From Chromohalobacter sarecensis (GTDB lineage Bacteria > Pseudomonadota > Gammaproteobacteria > Pseudomonadales > Halomonadaceae): DNA of 64,000 nucleotides. Every line of letters starts with the position of its first letter. Positions within the stretch are counted from its first letter, which is position 1. The stretch is taken from assembly GCF_023061135.1 (NCBI RefSeq), contig NZ_JAKGAN010000001.1, positions 62,001 through 126,000 on the forward strand, given 5' to 3'. A program made the translations under genes and the position numbers. Below are positions 29,908 to 40,151 of the stretch, in pieces. Below the pieces are notes generated by a model. It saw nothing but the letters and a program-made list of their open reading frames with translations, did not search any database and had not been told where the DNA came from.

Positions 29908-30957
29908 ATGAAGACCCTTACTCCTTGCGCCTTCACGCTCGGTGAACTGGCCGAACGTCTCAAGGCTCGCTTGGTCGGCGATAGCGATCATCGTGTCACC
30001 GGCCTGTCTACGTTGCTTGATGCGGGCCCGAACGACATTACGTTCCTGGCCAACAAGACCTATCTCAAATACTTGCACGAAACGCGCGCGGCCGCCGTGC
30101 TGGTGCACCCCGCGCATGGCGCCGAGGTGCCGTGCGCGCGGCTCGAACTCGATAACCCTTATCTCGGTTACGCTGAGCTATCGAGGCTTTTCGATCCGCT
30201 GGCGGGGCAGGCACCGGAAGGCGTTCACCCCAGTGCGGTGGTTGCCGAAAGCGCGCGTCTCGGCGCGCGTGTTTCGGTCGGTCCGCAGTGCGTGATCGAC
30301 GCCGGCGCCGTCATTGGTGATGGCTGCGTGATCGGTGCCGGCAGTATCGTCGGCGCGCACAGTGAAATCGGTGCTGACACCCGGCTGCATGCCAATGTCA
30401 CCGTCTATCATGGCGTGAGTATCGGGCGGCGAGCCATCTTGCACAGTGGCTGTGTGGTGGGCGCCGATGGCTTCGGTTTCGCTCACGATGGCCAAGGCTG
30501 GCACAAGATAGCGCAACTGGGTGGTGTCATCGTGGGCGACGACGTCGAAATCGGTAGCTGCTCGAGCATCGACCGCGGTGCGTTGGGTGATACGTTGATC
30601 GGCGATGACGTCAAGATCGACAGCCAGGTGCAGATCGCGCACAACGTGCAGGTCGGCGACCATAGCGCCCTGGCGGGGTGCGTGGGGATCGCGGGATCGA
30701 CCCGCGTGGGACGCCACTGCATGCTGGGGGGCGGCGTAGGCCTATCGGGGCACCTGACGATTTGCGATGGCGTTCAGATCACCGGTATGAGTCTTGTCAC
30801 CAATTCCATCCACGCGCCTGGGGTTTATTCCTCGGGAACGGGCTCCATGCCCAATGGCTTGTGGCGCAAGAACGCGGTGCGCTTCAAGCAGCTCGACGAT
30901 CTCGCCAAGCGTCTGGCGCGTCTGGAACGGGATGCCTCGGACGCCACCCAAGGCTGA
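29908..30957 (+). CDS. lpxD: UDP-3-O-acyl-glucosamine N-acyltransferase
   Basis: 349-residue trimeric acyltransferase, third step of lipid A synthesis. The N-terminal uridine-binding domain (to about residue 100) precedes a left-handed beta helix of hexapeptide repeats and a C-terminal helix. The catalytic His region reads GFAHDGQGWHKI. It leads the lipid A block lpxD-fabZ-lpxA-lpxB. Confidence 0.97.
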   Translation: MKTLTPCAFTLGELAERLKARLVGDSDHRVTGLSTLLDAGPNDITFLANKTYLKYLHETRAAAVLVHPAHGAEVPCARLELDNPYLGYAELSRLFDPLAGQAPEGVHPSAVVAESARLGARVSVGPQCVIDAGAVIGDGCVIGAGSIVGAHSEIGADTRLHANVTVYHGVSIGRRAILHSGCVVGADGFGFAHDGQGWHKIAQLGGVIVGDDVEIGSCSSIDRGALGDTLIGDDVKIDSQVQIAHNVQVGDHSALAGCVGIAGSTRVGRHCMLGGGVGLSGHLTICDGVQITGMSLVTNSIHAPGVYSSGTGSMPNGLWRKNAVRFKQLDDLAKRLARLERDASDATQG

Positions 30958-30980
30958 TGGCTGCTAGCGAGGCGGATCTG

Positions 30981-31047
30981 TATAATCCTCATCCATCCAG
31001 ATAGGCGGAGTACTCCGTCCTCGTGTGCCTGTCTTCATGGCAGGCAC
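30981..31047 (+). promoter_or_regulatory. -10 box and hairpins in the lpxD-fabZ gap
   Basis: A perfect TATAAT lies at 30981-30986, preceded by TG but without a clear -35. Downstream are a 12-bp palindrome (CGGAGTACTCCG, 31006-31017) and a 7-bp stem hairpin (GTGCCTG 31025-31031 with CAGGCAC 31041-31047) followed by a T-rich stretch. It could be an internal promoter with a structured leader for fabZ-lpxA-lpxB. Confidence 0.4.
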
Positions 31048-31071
31048 TTCGTTATTTCAGAGGTTGTATCG

Positions 31072-31515
31072 ATGGTAATGGACATCAACGAGATCCGTGA
31101 GTATCTACCGCACCGTTATCCGTTCTTGCTGGTGGATCGCGTCATGGAGATCACGGTCGGCGAGTCGATCGTCGCCTGCAAGAATGTCAGCATCAACGAG
31201 CCTTTTTTCAATGGGCATTTTCCGCATCACCCCATCATGCCTGGCGTGTTGATCATCGAGGCCATGGCACAGGCATGCGGTATCCTGGGTTTCAAGACCG
31301 TTAACAAGATGCCCGCCGACGGTTATGTCTATTATCTTGTAGGAAGCGATAACGTGCGCTTCAAGCGTCCGGTGATGCCGGGCGATCAGTTGCGCCTGGA
31401 AGCCAACGTCATCAAGGGCAAGCGCGGGATCTGGAAATTCGCCTGTCGTGCTACGGTCGACGGCGAGCTAGCCTGCGAAGCCGAGATCATCTGTGCCGAG
31501 AGGAAAGTCGCTTGA
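31072..31515 (+). CDS. fabZ: 3-hydroxyacyl-ACP dehydratase FabZ
   Basis: 147-residue hot-dog-fold dehydratase of fatty acid elongation. The active-site His is in [10 protein letters not shown], and the Glu is in LIIEAMAQA a few residues on. GAGG lies ten bases before ATG 31072; ATG 31078 is equally plausible. It competes with LpxA for the same 3-hydroxyacyl-ACP, which explains the conserved linkage. Confidence 0.97.
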   Translation: MVMDINEIREYLPHRYPFLLVDRVMEITVGESIVACKNVSINEPFFNGHFPHHPIMPGVLIIEAMAQACGILGFKTVNKMPADGYVYYLVGSDNVRFKRPVMPGDQLRLEANVIKGKRGIWKFACRATVDGELACEAEIICAERKVA

Positions 31516-32279
31516 TTCATCCCACCGCCATCGTCGACCCCAGTGCGCGTGTGTCCGATGACGTCGACATCGGCCCGTTCTGCGTGATTGGCCCCGAAGT
31601 GGAAATTGGGGACGGCACGGTGATCGGTCCGCACGTGGTACTCAAGGGGCCCACGCGCCTGGGGAAGCGCAATCGGATTTTCCAGTTCGCCTCCGTGGGC
31701 GAGGACTGTCAGGACAAGAAATACGCCGGAGAAGCCACCCGTCTGGAGATGGGCGACGACAACGTCGTGCGTGAAGGCGTGACCCTGCATCGCGGCACGG
31801 TGCAGGACAAGGAAGCGACCATCATCGGCTCGCGCAACCTCTTTATGGCCTATGCGCACGTCGGCCATGACTGCGTAATCGGCGATGATTGCATCCTCGC
31901 CAACCAGGCGACCCTGGCCGGGCATGTCACCATCGGCGATCACGCCATTCTCGGTGGCCTCTCGGCGATCCATCAGTTCTGCCATATCGGTACCCATGCC
32001 ATGTGTGGCGGCGGCTCGATCATCACCAAGGACGTGCCAGCCTATATTATCGTCAACGGTAACCCTGCGCAGGCGCATGGGCTCAACCTGGTGGGACTCA
32101 AGCGCCGCGGCTTCTCGCGCGAGGCCCTGCGGGCGTTGGGCGAAGCCTACCGCACCGTTTATCGCCAGGGTTTGACCATGGAGCAGGCCCTTGAGCGTAT
32201 CGAGAACAATGTCGAAGGTCCGGAAGTCGCGACATTCCTGGCGTCGCTGAAGGATTCGCAGCGCGGCATTACGCGCTGA
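31512..32279 (+). CDS. lpxA: UDP-N-acetylglucosamine acyltransferase
   Basis: 255-residue trimeric acyltransferase, first step of lipid A synthesis. The beta-helix repeats begin at residue 1 ([13 protein letters not shown]), and the catalytic His lies in [14 protein letters not shown]. The start codon is TTG at 31512, overlapping the fabZ stop by four bases (TTGA), with AGAGGA upstream. A TTG start on an essential gene probably limits its expression relative to fabZ. Confidence 0.97.
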   Translation: MIHPTAIVDPSARVSDDVDIGPFCVIGPEVEIGDGTVIGPHVVLKGPTRLGKRNRIFQFASVGEDCQDKKYAGEATRLEMGDDNVVREGVTLHRGTVQDKEATIIGSRNLFMAYAHVGHDCVIGDDCILANQATLAGHVTIGDHAILGGLSAIHQFCHIGTHAMCGGGSIITKDVPAYIIVNGNPAQAHGLNLVGLKRRGFSREALRALGEAYRTVYRQGLTMEQALERIENNVEGPEVATFLASLKDSQRGITR

Positions 32280-32291
32280 ACGAGGCACGTC

Positions 32292-33455
32292 ATGCGTATC
32301 TACCTGGTCGCGGGAGAGCTGTCGGGCGATATCCTCGGCGCCGGCTTGATGCAGGCGCTGAAGCGTCGCCATCCCGACGCCGAATTTCGCGGTATCGGCG
32401 GTCCGCGCATGCTCGCCGAAGGCTTGCATTCGCTGTATCCGCTGGAGACGCTCTCGGTCATGGGTCTGGTCGAGGTGCTCAAGCACCTGCCGGGGCTGAT
32501 CAAGGTCCGGCGTCATTTGCGGCGTGATGCACTGGCCTGGGAGCCGGACGCGATGATCGGCATCGATGCGCCCGACTTTAACCTGGGGCTTGAGCGTCAA
32601 TTGCGTGACACCGGCATCCCCACTGCGCATTACGTCAGCCCCTCTGTCTGGGCGTGGCGCCAGGGCCGGGTGAAGTCCATCGCCCAGTCGGTCGATGCCA
32701 TGCTCACCTTCCTGCCCTTCGAGGCGGCCTTTTACGTGCGTCATGAAGTGCCGGTGGCCTTCGTCGGGCATCCGCTGGCCGATGAACTGCCGTTGGTCAA
32801 CGATCGCCAGGCGGCCCGCGCTGCGCTTGGATTATCGTCCACGGCGCCGCTGCTGGCGTTGTTGCCGGGTTCACGGGGTAATGAAATCCGCTTTTTGGGG
32901 CCGACGTTCCTGGAGAGCGTCGCCTGGTTGCGCGAACGCCTCCCCGACCTGCAGGTGATCGTGCCGGCGGCCTCCCCGGCGCGTCGCGAGGAACTCGAGG
33001 CGCTGCTGGCCGAGCATCCGGTTCGCGATATCGTCGTCCTGTGCGATGGCGAGTCGCGCCAGGCGATGGCCGCCGCCGATGCGGTGCTGCTCGCCTCCGG
33101 AACCGCTGCGCTCGAAGCCATGCTCTGCCATCGTCCCATGGTGGTGGCCTATAAGATGGCGCCTACTACGCACTGGTTGGCCAAGCGCATGGTCAAGACC
33201 GATTGGATCTCGCTGCCCAATCTTATCGCTCAGGAGACGCTGGTGCCTGAGCTGATACAGGACGCCGCCAGTCATGAGGCGATCGGTGCGGCGCTGCTCG
33301 AATGGCTCGGCGATGACGCCAAGCGCCAGGCGATGGAGACGCGTTTTGCCGACTTGCACGCCACGCTCCAGCGCGGCGCCAGCGAGCGCGCTGCCGAGGC
33401 CATCGACGGCCTGATTACCCACGGCCGCTTGCCGCTACAGGAGGAAAACACATGA
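32292..33455 (+). CDS. lpxB: Lipid A disaccharide synthase
   Basis: 387-residue GT-B glycosyltransferase joining UDP-2,3-diacylglucosamine and lipid X. It begins [20 protein letters not shown], a family signature, with [12 protein letters not shown] and [11 protein letters not shown] further on. The last four bases (ATGA) overlap the rnhB start. Confidence 0.98.
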   Translation: MRIYLVAGELSGDILGAGLMQALKRRHPDAEFRGIGGPRMLAEGLHSLYPLETLSVMGLVEVLKHLPGLIKVRRHLRRDALAWEPDAMIGIDAPDFNLGLERQLRDTGIPTAHYVSPSVWAWRQGRVKSIAQSVDAMLTFLPFEAAFYVRHEVPVAFVGHPLADELPLVNDRQAARAALGLSSTAPLLALLPGSRGNEIRFLGPTFLESVAWLRERLPDLQVIVPAASPARREELEALLAEHPVRDIVVLCDGESRQAMAAADAVLLASGTAALEAMLCHRPMVVAYKMAPTTHWLAKRMVKTDWISLPNLIAQETLVPELIQDAASHEAIGAALLEWLGDDAKRQAMETRFADLHATLQRGASERAAEAIDGLITHGRLPLQEENT

Positions 33456-34054
33456 CGGGACTACCCCCGTTGGTGATCGATTATCAGGGCACGTGCCTGG
33501 CGGGCGTCGATGAAGTCGGACGCGGCCCTCTGGTGGGTAGCGTGGTGGCGGCGGCGGTGATTCTCGACCCGGCGCGTCCCATCGAAGGGTTGGCCGACTC
33601 CAAGACCCTCAGCGAAAAACGCCGCCTGGCATTGGCCGAGGCCATTCGCCAACACGCCACGGCCTTCGCGGTGGGCGAAGCATCGCCCGCCGAGATCGAC
33701 ACTCTCAACATCTACCACGCCACGCATCTGGCCATGCGGCGGGCCATCGACGCCCTGCCGGTGGCGGCGGAATATCTGCTGGTGGACGGTAATCGGATGC
33801 CGGGGCATCATGTGCCAGGGCAGTGCGCGGTCAAGGGCGACCAGCGCCATGAGGCCATCGGCGCCGCCTCGATTCTGGCCAAGGTGACGCGCGACGCGCA
33901 GATGCTCGCGCTGCATGAGCGCTATCCCGAGTATGGGTTTGCGCGCCACAAGGGCTATCCTACCCGTGAGCACCGCGAGGTGCTCGAGCGCCTGGGGCCG
34001 CTCGAGGAACATCGCCGCTCGTTTGCGCCGGTCAAGCAGTGGCTGTCGGTATAG
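33452..34054 (+). CDS. rnhB: Ribonuclease HII
   Basis: 200-residue enzyme removing RNA primers and misincorporated ribonucleotides. [15 protein letters not shown] near residue 18 carries the Asp-Glu pair; LVDGNR and [21 protein letters not shown] give the other catalytic Asp residues. It is coupled to lpxB by an ATGA overlap and precedes dnaE. Confidence 0.97.
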   Translation: MTGLPPLVIDYQGTCLAGVDEVGRGPLVGSVVAAAVILDPARPIEGLADSKTLSEKRRLALAEAIRQHATAFAVGEASPAEIDTLNIYHATHLAMRRAIDALPVAAEYLLVDGNRMPGHHVPGQCAVKGDQRHEAIGAASILAKVTRDAQMLALHERYPEYGFARHKGYPTREHREVLERLGPLEEHRRSFAPVKQWLSV

Positions 34055-34134
34055 CGCCGCATCACACCGTTACCCAATTCATTCAGGAAGATGTCGCCCG
34101 AGCGGCATCGTCCGTTTCGTCTCAAGAGCTCGTC

Positions 34135-37100
34135 ATGACTACGCCTTTCGTTCATCTGCGCGTGCACAGTGAATATTCCTTGGTCGATGGCCTGGTGCGC
34201 TTGAAGCCGCTGATCGAGGCGACGGCCAAGGGCGGCATGCCCGCTGTGGCCGTGACCGACGATTCCAATCTGTTTGGCTTGGTCAAGGCCTATAAGGGCA
34301 CCCAAGGCGCGGGGCTCAAGCCGATCATCGGCGCTGACCTGTGGGTGGAGAATCCCCACGACGAGACACATCCCTACCGCGTGACGCTGTTGGCGATGGA
34401 CAACCACGGCTACCGCCATCTCACCGAATTGATCTCGCAGGGCTGGAGCGAGGGGCAGCAGCGCGGCCAGGGTATCCTCAAGAAGGAATGGATCTTTGCG
34501 CGCAGCGCGGGACTGATCGCCTTGTCCGGTGCCCGCGAAGGGGAGATCGGGCGTCACCTTCTGACCGAACACGGCCAGGCGGCGCGGGAACTGTGCGATG
34601 CCTGGAATGCTGCTTTTCCTGGGCGGTTTTATCTGGAAGTCCAGCGCACCGGGCGTGAGCACGACGAGGAATGTCTGCATCTCTCGGTGGCACTGGCAGC
34701 CGAGACTCAGACGCCGGTGGTGGCGACCAATGACGTGCGCTTCTTGAGCCGCGAGGAATTCTGGGCCCACGAAACGCGGGTGGCGATCGGCGAGGGCAAG
34801 GCGCTCGACGATCCGCGCCGCGAACGCTGTTACAGCGAAGAGCAGTACTTGAAGAGCCCGCAGGAAATGGCTGAGCTGTTCGCCGATCTTCCCGAGGCGC
34901 TGGAAAATAGCGTGATGATCGCCGCGCGCTGCAACGTCGACGTGCCGCTGGGTGAAATCTTCCTCCCCGAGTACCCGGTGCCGGATGGCATGACCATGGA
35001 GAGCTTCTTCCGCAAGATCTCTCACGACGGCCTCACCGAGCGGCTCGAAAAGCTCTTCACCGGCGAGACGCCGATCTACCCCGGACGCGATCTCAGTGAG
35101 CACGAGGGCGCCTATCGCGAGCGGCTCGATTTCGAGCTCAATATCATCCTCGAAATGGGCTTCCCCGGGTACTTCCTGATCGTCATGGACTTCATCCAGT
35201 GGGCCAAGGATAACGATATTCCGGTGGGGCCGGGGCGTGGTTCCGGGGCCGGCTCGCTGGTCGCCTACGCCCTCAAGATCACCGACCTGGACCCGCTCGA
35301 ATACGACCTGCTGTTCGAGCGCTTCCTCAACCCGGAACGCGTGTCGATGCCCGACTTCGACGTCGATTTCTGCATGGAGAAGCGCGACCGGGTCATCGAG
35401 TATGTGGCCAGCCGTTATGGGCGAGACGCCGTCTCGCAGATCGTGACCTTCGGCACCATGGCTGCCAAGGCCGTGGTGCGCGACGTGGCCCGCGCCCAGG
35501 GCAAGCCGTATTCGATGGGCGACAAGCTCTCCAAGCTGATCCCCTTCGAGGTCGGCATGACCCTGTCAAAGGCCATCGAGCAGGAGCCGGCGCTCAAGGA
35601 ATATCTGGGCAACGATGAGGAATCCCAGGAAATCTGGGACATGGCGCTCAAGCTCGAGGGGATCACGCGCGGCACCGGCAAGCACGCCGGTGGGGTGGTG
35701 ATCGCGCCCACCAAGCTGACCGATTTCTCGCCGCTTTTGTGCGAGGAAGACGGCAGCGGGCTGGTGGTGCAGTACGACAAGAACGACATCGAGGAAGCCG
35801 GGCTGGTCAAGTTCGACTTCCTGGGGCTGCGCACGCTGACCATCATCGACTGGGCGTTGGAGATGGTCGATACGGTGCGCGCCCGTGAAGGGCAGGGACC
35901 GCTGGATATCGCTTCGATCCCGCTGGATGACGTGCCTACCTTCGATATGCTCAAGAAGGCCGAGACCACGGCGGTCTTCCAGCTCGAATCACGCGGCATG
36001 AAGGAGTTGATCAAGCGTCTGGAGCCTGACTCGCTGGAGGACATGATCGCCCTGGTGGCGTTGTTCCGTCCAGGGCCGCTGCAATCCGGCATGGTCGATG
36101 ACTTCATCAACCGCAAGCATGGCCGCGCCGAGGTCGCCTACCCGCATCCGGAGTATCAGCACGAGCTACTCAAGCCGGTGCTCGGCCCCACCTACGGCAT
36201 TATCCTCTATCAAGAGCAGGTGATGCAGATCGCCCAGGTGATGGCAGGCTACAGCCTGGGCCAGGCGGACATGCTGCGCCGCGCCATGGGTAAGAAGAAG
36301 CCCGAGGAGATGGCCAAGCAGCGCGCCGGTTTCATGGAGGGCTGCGCGGCCAACGGCATCGACCAGGATCTCGCCGGCAACCTCTTCGATCTGGTGGAGA
36401 AATTCGCCGGTTACGGTTTCAACAAGTCGCACTCGGCGGCTTACGGCCTGGTCTCGTACCAGACGGCGTGGCTCAAGGCGCATTACCCCGCGCCCTTCAT
36501 GGCGGCGGTGCTGTCCACCGAAATGGATAACCTCGACAAGGTCGTGCCGCTGATCGAGGAATGTCGCAAGCAGGGGCTGACGGTCACGCCGCCGGACGTC
36601 AATATGGGCAGCTACAAGTTCACTGTCGATGAGCAGAACCGTGTCGTCTATGGCCTGGGTGCGATTCGCGGCGTCGGCGAAGGGCCCATCGGGGCGATCG
36701 TCGAGGCGCGCGAGGCCGACGGTGCCTTCGACGATCTGTTCGATTTTTGTCGCCGTGTCGACGCCAAGCGCCTCAACAAGCGTACATTGGAAGCCTTGAT
36801 CCGCTCCGGCGCGCTGGACAACCTGGGACCGACCCGGGCGGTGTTGATGGCGTCGCTGGATGCCGCGCTCAAGGCGGCGTCGCAGAGCAATGCCAATGCC
36901 AGCGCGGGGATGATCGATATGTTCGGCGACGCCTTCGTCGAACCGGAAAGCGGCGATGTCTACGCCGATTACCACCATGCCCGCGAGTGGACCGACAAGG
37001 AGCGTCTGGCCGGCGAGAAGGATACCCTGGGCCTGTACCTGACGGGCCATCCCATCGACGAATACGAAAGCGAGCTCAAGCGTTTCGTGTCGACGCGCAT

Positions 37101-37641
37101 CGTCGATCTGAAACCCCAGCGCGGCGAGTCGCAGCGTGTCGCGGGCCTGGTGGTGGCCATGCGCACCATGAAATCCAAGCGCGGCGATACCATGGCGTTC
37201 ATTACCCTGGACGACCGTACCGGCCGTATCGAGGCCTCGCTGTTCGGCGAGATGTACGAGCAGATGCGTGGCAAGCTCGGCGCCGATGACGTCCTGATCA
37301 TCGAAGGCGAAGTGAGTAGCGACGATTACTCGGGGGGCCTGCGCCTGCGCGGCAAGGAAGTGACGCCGATGGTCGATGCGCGCATGCGCTATGGCGAGGC
37401 CGTGGAACTCGCAGTGGATGGCGCGCGTCTCAATGGACGTTTCGCGCGCAGTTTACAAGATAGCCTCACGCGGTGGCGCGATCCCCAAGGGTTGCCGGTG
37501 CGTGTGCGTTACCGCAATCCTCAGGCCAGCGGCGTGCTGGAATTGGGGGAACCCTGGCGGGTGTCGCCCAGCGACGACTTGCTCATCGCCCTGCGAGAAG
37601 TAGAGGGGCAGGAGGCGGTGACATTGCGTTATCGTGGATGA
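34135..37641 (+). CDS. dnaE: DNA polymerase III alpha subunit
   Basis: 1168-residue replicative polymerase. Order: PHP domain (VHSEYSLVDGLVRLKP at the N-terminus), polymerase core with GPGRGSGAGSLVAYAL and PDFDVDFCMEKRD (catalytic Asp residues near 400), then FGTMAAKAVVRDVAR, a helix-hairpin-helix region and a C-terminal OB fold (VAGLVVAMRTMKSKRGDTMAFI). ATG 34135 begins the conserved TPFVHLRVHSEYS; the earlier open frame overlaps rnhB. Length is as in E. coli (1160). Confidence 0.98.
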   Translation: MTTPFVHLRVHSEYSLVDGLVRLKPLIEATAKGGMPAVAVTDDSNLFGLVKAYKGTQGAGLKPIIGADLWVENPHDETHPYRVTLLAMDNHGYRHLTELISQGWSEGQQRGQGILKKEWIFARSAGLIALSGAREGEIGRHLLTEHGQAARELCDAWNAAFPGRFYLEVQRTGREHDEECLHLSVALAAETQTPVVATNDVRFLSREEFWAHETRVAIGEGKALDDPRRERCYSEEQYLKSPQEMAELFADLPEALENSVMIAARCNVDVPLGEIFLPEYPVPDGMTMESFFRKISHDGLTERLEKLFTGETPIYPGRDLSEHEGAYRERLDFELNIILEMGFPGYFLIVMDFIQWAKDNDIPVGPGRGSGAGSLVAYALKITDLDPLEYDLLFERFLNPERVSMPDFDVDFCMEKRDRVIEYVASRYGRDAVSQIVTFGTMAAKAVVRDVARAQGKPYSMGDKLSKLIPFEVGMTLSKAIEQEPALKEYLGNDEESQEIWDMALKLEGITRGTGKHAGGVVIAPTKLTDFSPLLCEEDGSGLVVQYDKNDIEEAGLVKFDFLGLRTLTIIDWALEMVDTVRAREGQGPLDIASIPLDDVPTFDMLKKAETTAVFQLESRGMKELIKRLEPDSLEDMIALVALFRPGPLQSGMVDDFINRKHGRAEVAYPHPEYQHELLKPVLGPTYGIILYQEQVMQIAQVMAGYSLGQADMLRRAMGKKKPEEMAKQRAGFMEGCAANGIDQDLAGNLFDLVEKFAGYGFNKSHSAAYGLVSYQTAWLKAHYPAPFMAAVLSTEMDNLDKVVPLIEECRKQGLTVTPPDVNMGSYKFTVDEQNRVVYGLGAIRGVGEGPIGAIVEAREADGAFDDLFDFCRRVDAKRLNKRTLEALIRSGALDNLGPTRAVLMASLDAALKAASQSNANASAGMIDMFGDAFVEPESGDVYADYHHAREWTDKERLAGEKDTLGLYLTGHPIDEYESELKRFVSTRIVDLKPQRGESQRVAGLVVAMRTMKSKRGDTMAFITLDDRTGRIEASLFGEMYEQMRGKLGADDVLIIEGEVSSDDYSGGLRLRGKEVTPMVDARMRYGEAVELAVDGARLNGRFARSLQDSLTRWRDPQGLPVRVRYRNPQASGVLELGEPWRVSPSDDLLIALREVEGQEAVTLRYRG

Positions 37642-37680
37642 TTCCATCATCACGGACGAGGGTGCTTGGCGCGGGGTGTC

Positions 37681-37708
37681 TTGCGTGATGCGTTCAGGGT
37701 GCGATAAT
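37681..37708 (+). promoter_or_regulatory. Putative promoter of accA
   Basis: TTGCGT (37681-37686) and GATAAT (37703-37708) are 16 bases apart, about 107 bases before the accA start. The position is between dnaE and accA. Confidence 0.5.
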
Positions 37709-37814
37709 GCCGGTTTACGGCCGGTTGGCGCCATGCCCTGTCCGTCACAGCGTCGCCTCGCGCGACATCGGACGTGCGGCCCCGGGCTGCCCAAGACCAC
37801 AAAGTAGACGTTCT

Positions 37815-38768
37815 ATGAATCCCAACTACCTGGACTTTGAACAGCCGATCGCCGAGCTGGAAGCCAAGATCGATGAGCTACGCCTGGTCGGTAACGACAG
37901 CCGTATCAGCTTGAGCGACGAAATCGGCAAGCTTGAAGACAAGAATCGCAAGCTCACCGAATCGATTTTTCGCGATCTTAGCGCCTGGCAGGTATCGCAG
38001 CTCTCGCGTCATCCCCAGCGTCCTTACACGCTGGATTACCTCGATAGCCTGTTCGAGGACTTCGACGAGCTGCATGGCGATCGTCATTTCGCCGATGACG
38101 CCGCCATCGTGGGCGGCGTGGCGCGCCTTAACGACAAGCCGGTGATGGTCATCGGTCATCAGAAGGGGCGTGACGTCAAGGAGAAGGTGCGGCGCAACTT
38201 TGGTATGCCGCGCCCAGAAGGCTATCGCAAGGCGTGCCGGCTGATGGAAATGGCCGAGCGTTTCAAGATGCCGGTACTGACCTTTATCGATACCCCCGGC
38301 GCCTATCCCGGGATCGACGCCGAGGAGCGCGGCCAGAGCGAGGCTATCGCCTATAATCTGGCGGTCATGTCACGCCTCAAGACCCCGATCATTTCCACCG
38401 TCGTGGGCGAGGGTGGCTCCGGCGGAGCACTGGCGATAGGTGTCTGCGATGAGCTGCAGATGCTGCAGTATTCGACCTATGCGGTGATTTCCCCGGAAGG
38501 CTGCGCGTCGATCCTGTGGAAGAGCGCCGAGAAGGCCTCCGACGCCGCGCAGGCGATGGGTATCACCGCCGAACGCCTCAAGGAACTGGGCTTCGTCGAT
38601 ACCCTGATCAAGGAGCCGCTGGGGGGCGCGCATCGCAATCCGCAGAAGATGGCCGATAGCATCAAGGACGCACTGGGCGCGAGCCTCGAGCGGCTAGAGA
38701 CCATGGAGACCGACGCCCTGCTGTCGCGGCGCTATGAGCGACTGATGAGTTATGGCGCGCCTGCCTGA
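37815..38768 (+). CDS. accA: Acetyl-CoA carboxylase carboxyltransferase alpha subunit
   Basis: 317-residue half of the carboxyltransferase that makes malonyl-CoA. It begins [23 protein letters not shown], and contains [23 protein letters not shown] and [14 protein letters not shown], the crotonase-fold substrate-binding loops. The beta subunit gene is not in the window. The order dnaE-accA-tilS is conserved. Confidence 0.98.
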   Translation: MNPNYLDFEQPIAELEAKIDELRLVGNDSRISLSDEIGKLEDKNRKLTESIFRDLSAWQVSQLSRHPQRPYTLDYLDSLFEDFDELHGDRHFADDAAIVGGVARLNDKPVMVIGHQKGRDVKEKVRRNFGMPRPEGYRKACRLMEMAERFKMPVLTFIDTPGAYPGIDAEERGQSEAIAYNLAVMSRLKTPIISTVVGEGGSGGALAIGVCDELQMLQYSTYAVISPEGCASILWKSAEKASDAAQAMGITAERLKELGFVDTLIKEPLGGAHRNPQKMADSIKDALGASLERLETMETDALLSRRYERLMSYGAPA

Positions 38769-38777
38769 GTGCATTTT

Positions 38778-38839
38778 GTGGGAGCGAACTTGTTCGCGAG
38801 TGCCAAGCGCACCAAGATCGAGAATAAATTCTCTCCCAC
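38778..38839. repeat. REP-like palindromic element between accA and tilS
   Basis: 62 bp bounded by GTGGGAG (38778-38784) and CTCCCAC (38833-38839). Inside are two small palindromes, GCGAAC-TT-GTTCGC and GAGAAT-AA-ATTCTC, so the ends form imperfect inverted copies (GTGGGAGCGAAC against GTGGGAGAGAAT). The left end closely resembles the REP family known in Pseudomonas. It lies ten bases after accA and ends ten bases before the likely tilS start. Confidence 0.7.
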
Positions 38840-38849
38840 TCCGTTAAGC

Positions 38850-40151
38850 ATGACACTTAACCGAACTCCCTCGTTTTTGATCGGTGACGCCCTGATGGCT
38901 GTGCCATCAGGGCGACCTGTCTGGGTGGCGCTGTCCGGTGGCCTGGATTCCTCGTTGATGCTGACGCTGGCGGTGGCGGCGTGTCGTCGTCACCCTCGGC
39001 CGCTCTATGCACTGCACGTCAATCATGACCTGCAGCCGGCCGCCGAGGATTTCGAGCGGCATTGTCGGGCGCTCTGCTCCCGCCTGGGCGTCCCCCTCTT
39101 CGTCGAGCACGTGACGGTGGCGCGCGGTGAACGGGGCCTCGAGGCACACGCCCGTGAGGCGCGGCTTGCGGCGTATGCGCGCCGTGTCGCACCGGGAGAC
39201 ACACTGCTATTGGCGCAGCATGCCGACGATCAGGCCGAAGGCCTGCTGCTGGCGGGACTGCGTGGTAGCGGCTTGCGCGGCATGGCCGGCATGCCTGAGA
39301 GACGCGAGTGGCAAGGCCGTTTCATGGCCCGGCCGTGGCTGTCCGTGACACGCGCGACGCTGAGACGCGAAGCCGCGACACGCGATCTGCGTTGGGTCGA
39401 GGATCCGTCCAACGCCGACGAGCGCTTCGATCGTAACTATCTGCGCCACACGGTCATGCCGGCGCTGGCGGCACGCTGGCCGGGCGCGGCAACATCGCTG
39501 GCGCGCACCGCCGAGCAACTCGGCGAGAGCGATGCGCTGCTGGAAGAGCTGGCCGCAGAAACCTTGCAGGCGCTGGGGGGCGAGGCGGCCTGCTTGCCGG
39601 TCGCACGCCTCGCGACGCTCTCCCGGTCCCGCCAGCGTCTGCTGGCACGCCATGCCTGTCGGCGACTCTCCCTGCCCACGCCACCGCGCGCGCGCCTCGA
39701 AAGCGTGCTCGATCAATTGCAGGCCCGCGACGATGCCCAGGTCCATATCGATTGGCCGGGGGCGCAGGCCAGGCGCTGGCGAGGCCATCTCTATCTGCTG
39801 GCACCGCTGGACGCACCACCGACGGCGGATACCTTCCTGACCTGGGATGGCCGCGCGCCCCTGGAAACGCCGCTGGGCCCGCTGGCGTGGCAACTGCTTC
39901 CCGATTCTCCGCGTGATGTCAGTCTCATGCTGTGTTTGCGTCGGGGTGGCGAGACGCTGCGTCTACCAGGGCGCGGGCGACGCGATCTAAAGCGTGTGCT
40001 GCAGGAACGCCATGTGCCGCCGTGGCAGCGTGAGCGCCTGTGGCTGGCCTGGGAAGACGACACCTTGGTCGGCGTACTGGGCGTGGTCGCCGCCGAAGGC
40101 TGGCGGCTAGTGCCGATGCCCGACGGTGATGATTCGACTAAGCGTCGATAA
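38850..40151 (+). CDS. tilS: tRNA(Ile)-lysidine synthetase
   Basis: 433-residue ATP-pyrophosphatase that converts the CAU anticodon wobble base of tRNA-Ile2 to lysidine. The PP-loop VALSGGLDSSLML (near residue 30) is complete, and QHADDQAEGLLL and RNYLRHTVMP are typical of the N-terminal and tRNA-binding parts. ATG 38850 follows the REP-like element; upstream in-frame codons would translate that repeat and are unlikely. No good ribosome site is visible. The gene ends inside the convergent ppx, overlapping by 14 bp. Confidence 0.93.
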   Translation: MTLNRTPSFLIGDALMAVPSGRPVWVALSGGLDSSLMLTLAVAACRRHPRPLYALHVNHDLQPAAEDFERHCRALCSRLGVPLFVEHVTVARGERGLEAHAREARLAAYARRVAPGDTLLLAQHADDQAEGLLLAGLRGSGLRGMAGMPERREWQGRFMARPWLSVTRATLRREAATRDLRWVEDPSNADERFDRNYLRHTVMPALAARWPGAATSLARTAEQLGESDALLEELAAETLQALGGEAACLPVARLATLSRSRQRLLARHACRRLSLPTPPRARLESVLDQLQARDDAQVHIDWPGAQARRWRGHLYLLAPLDAPPTADTFLTWDGRAPLETPLGPLAWQLLPDSPRDVSLMLCLRRGGETLRLPGRGRRDLKRVLQERHVPPWQRERLWLAWEDDTLVGVLGVVAAEGWRLVPMPDGDDSTKRR

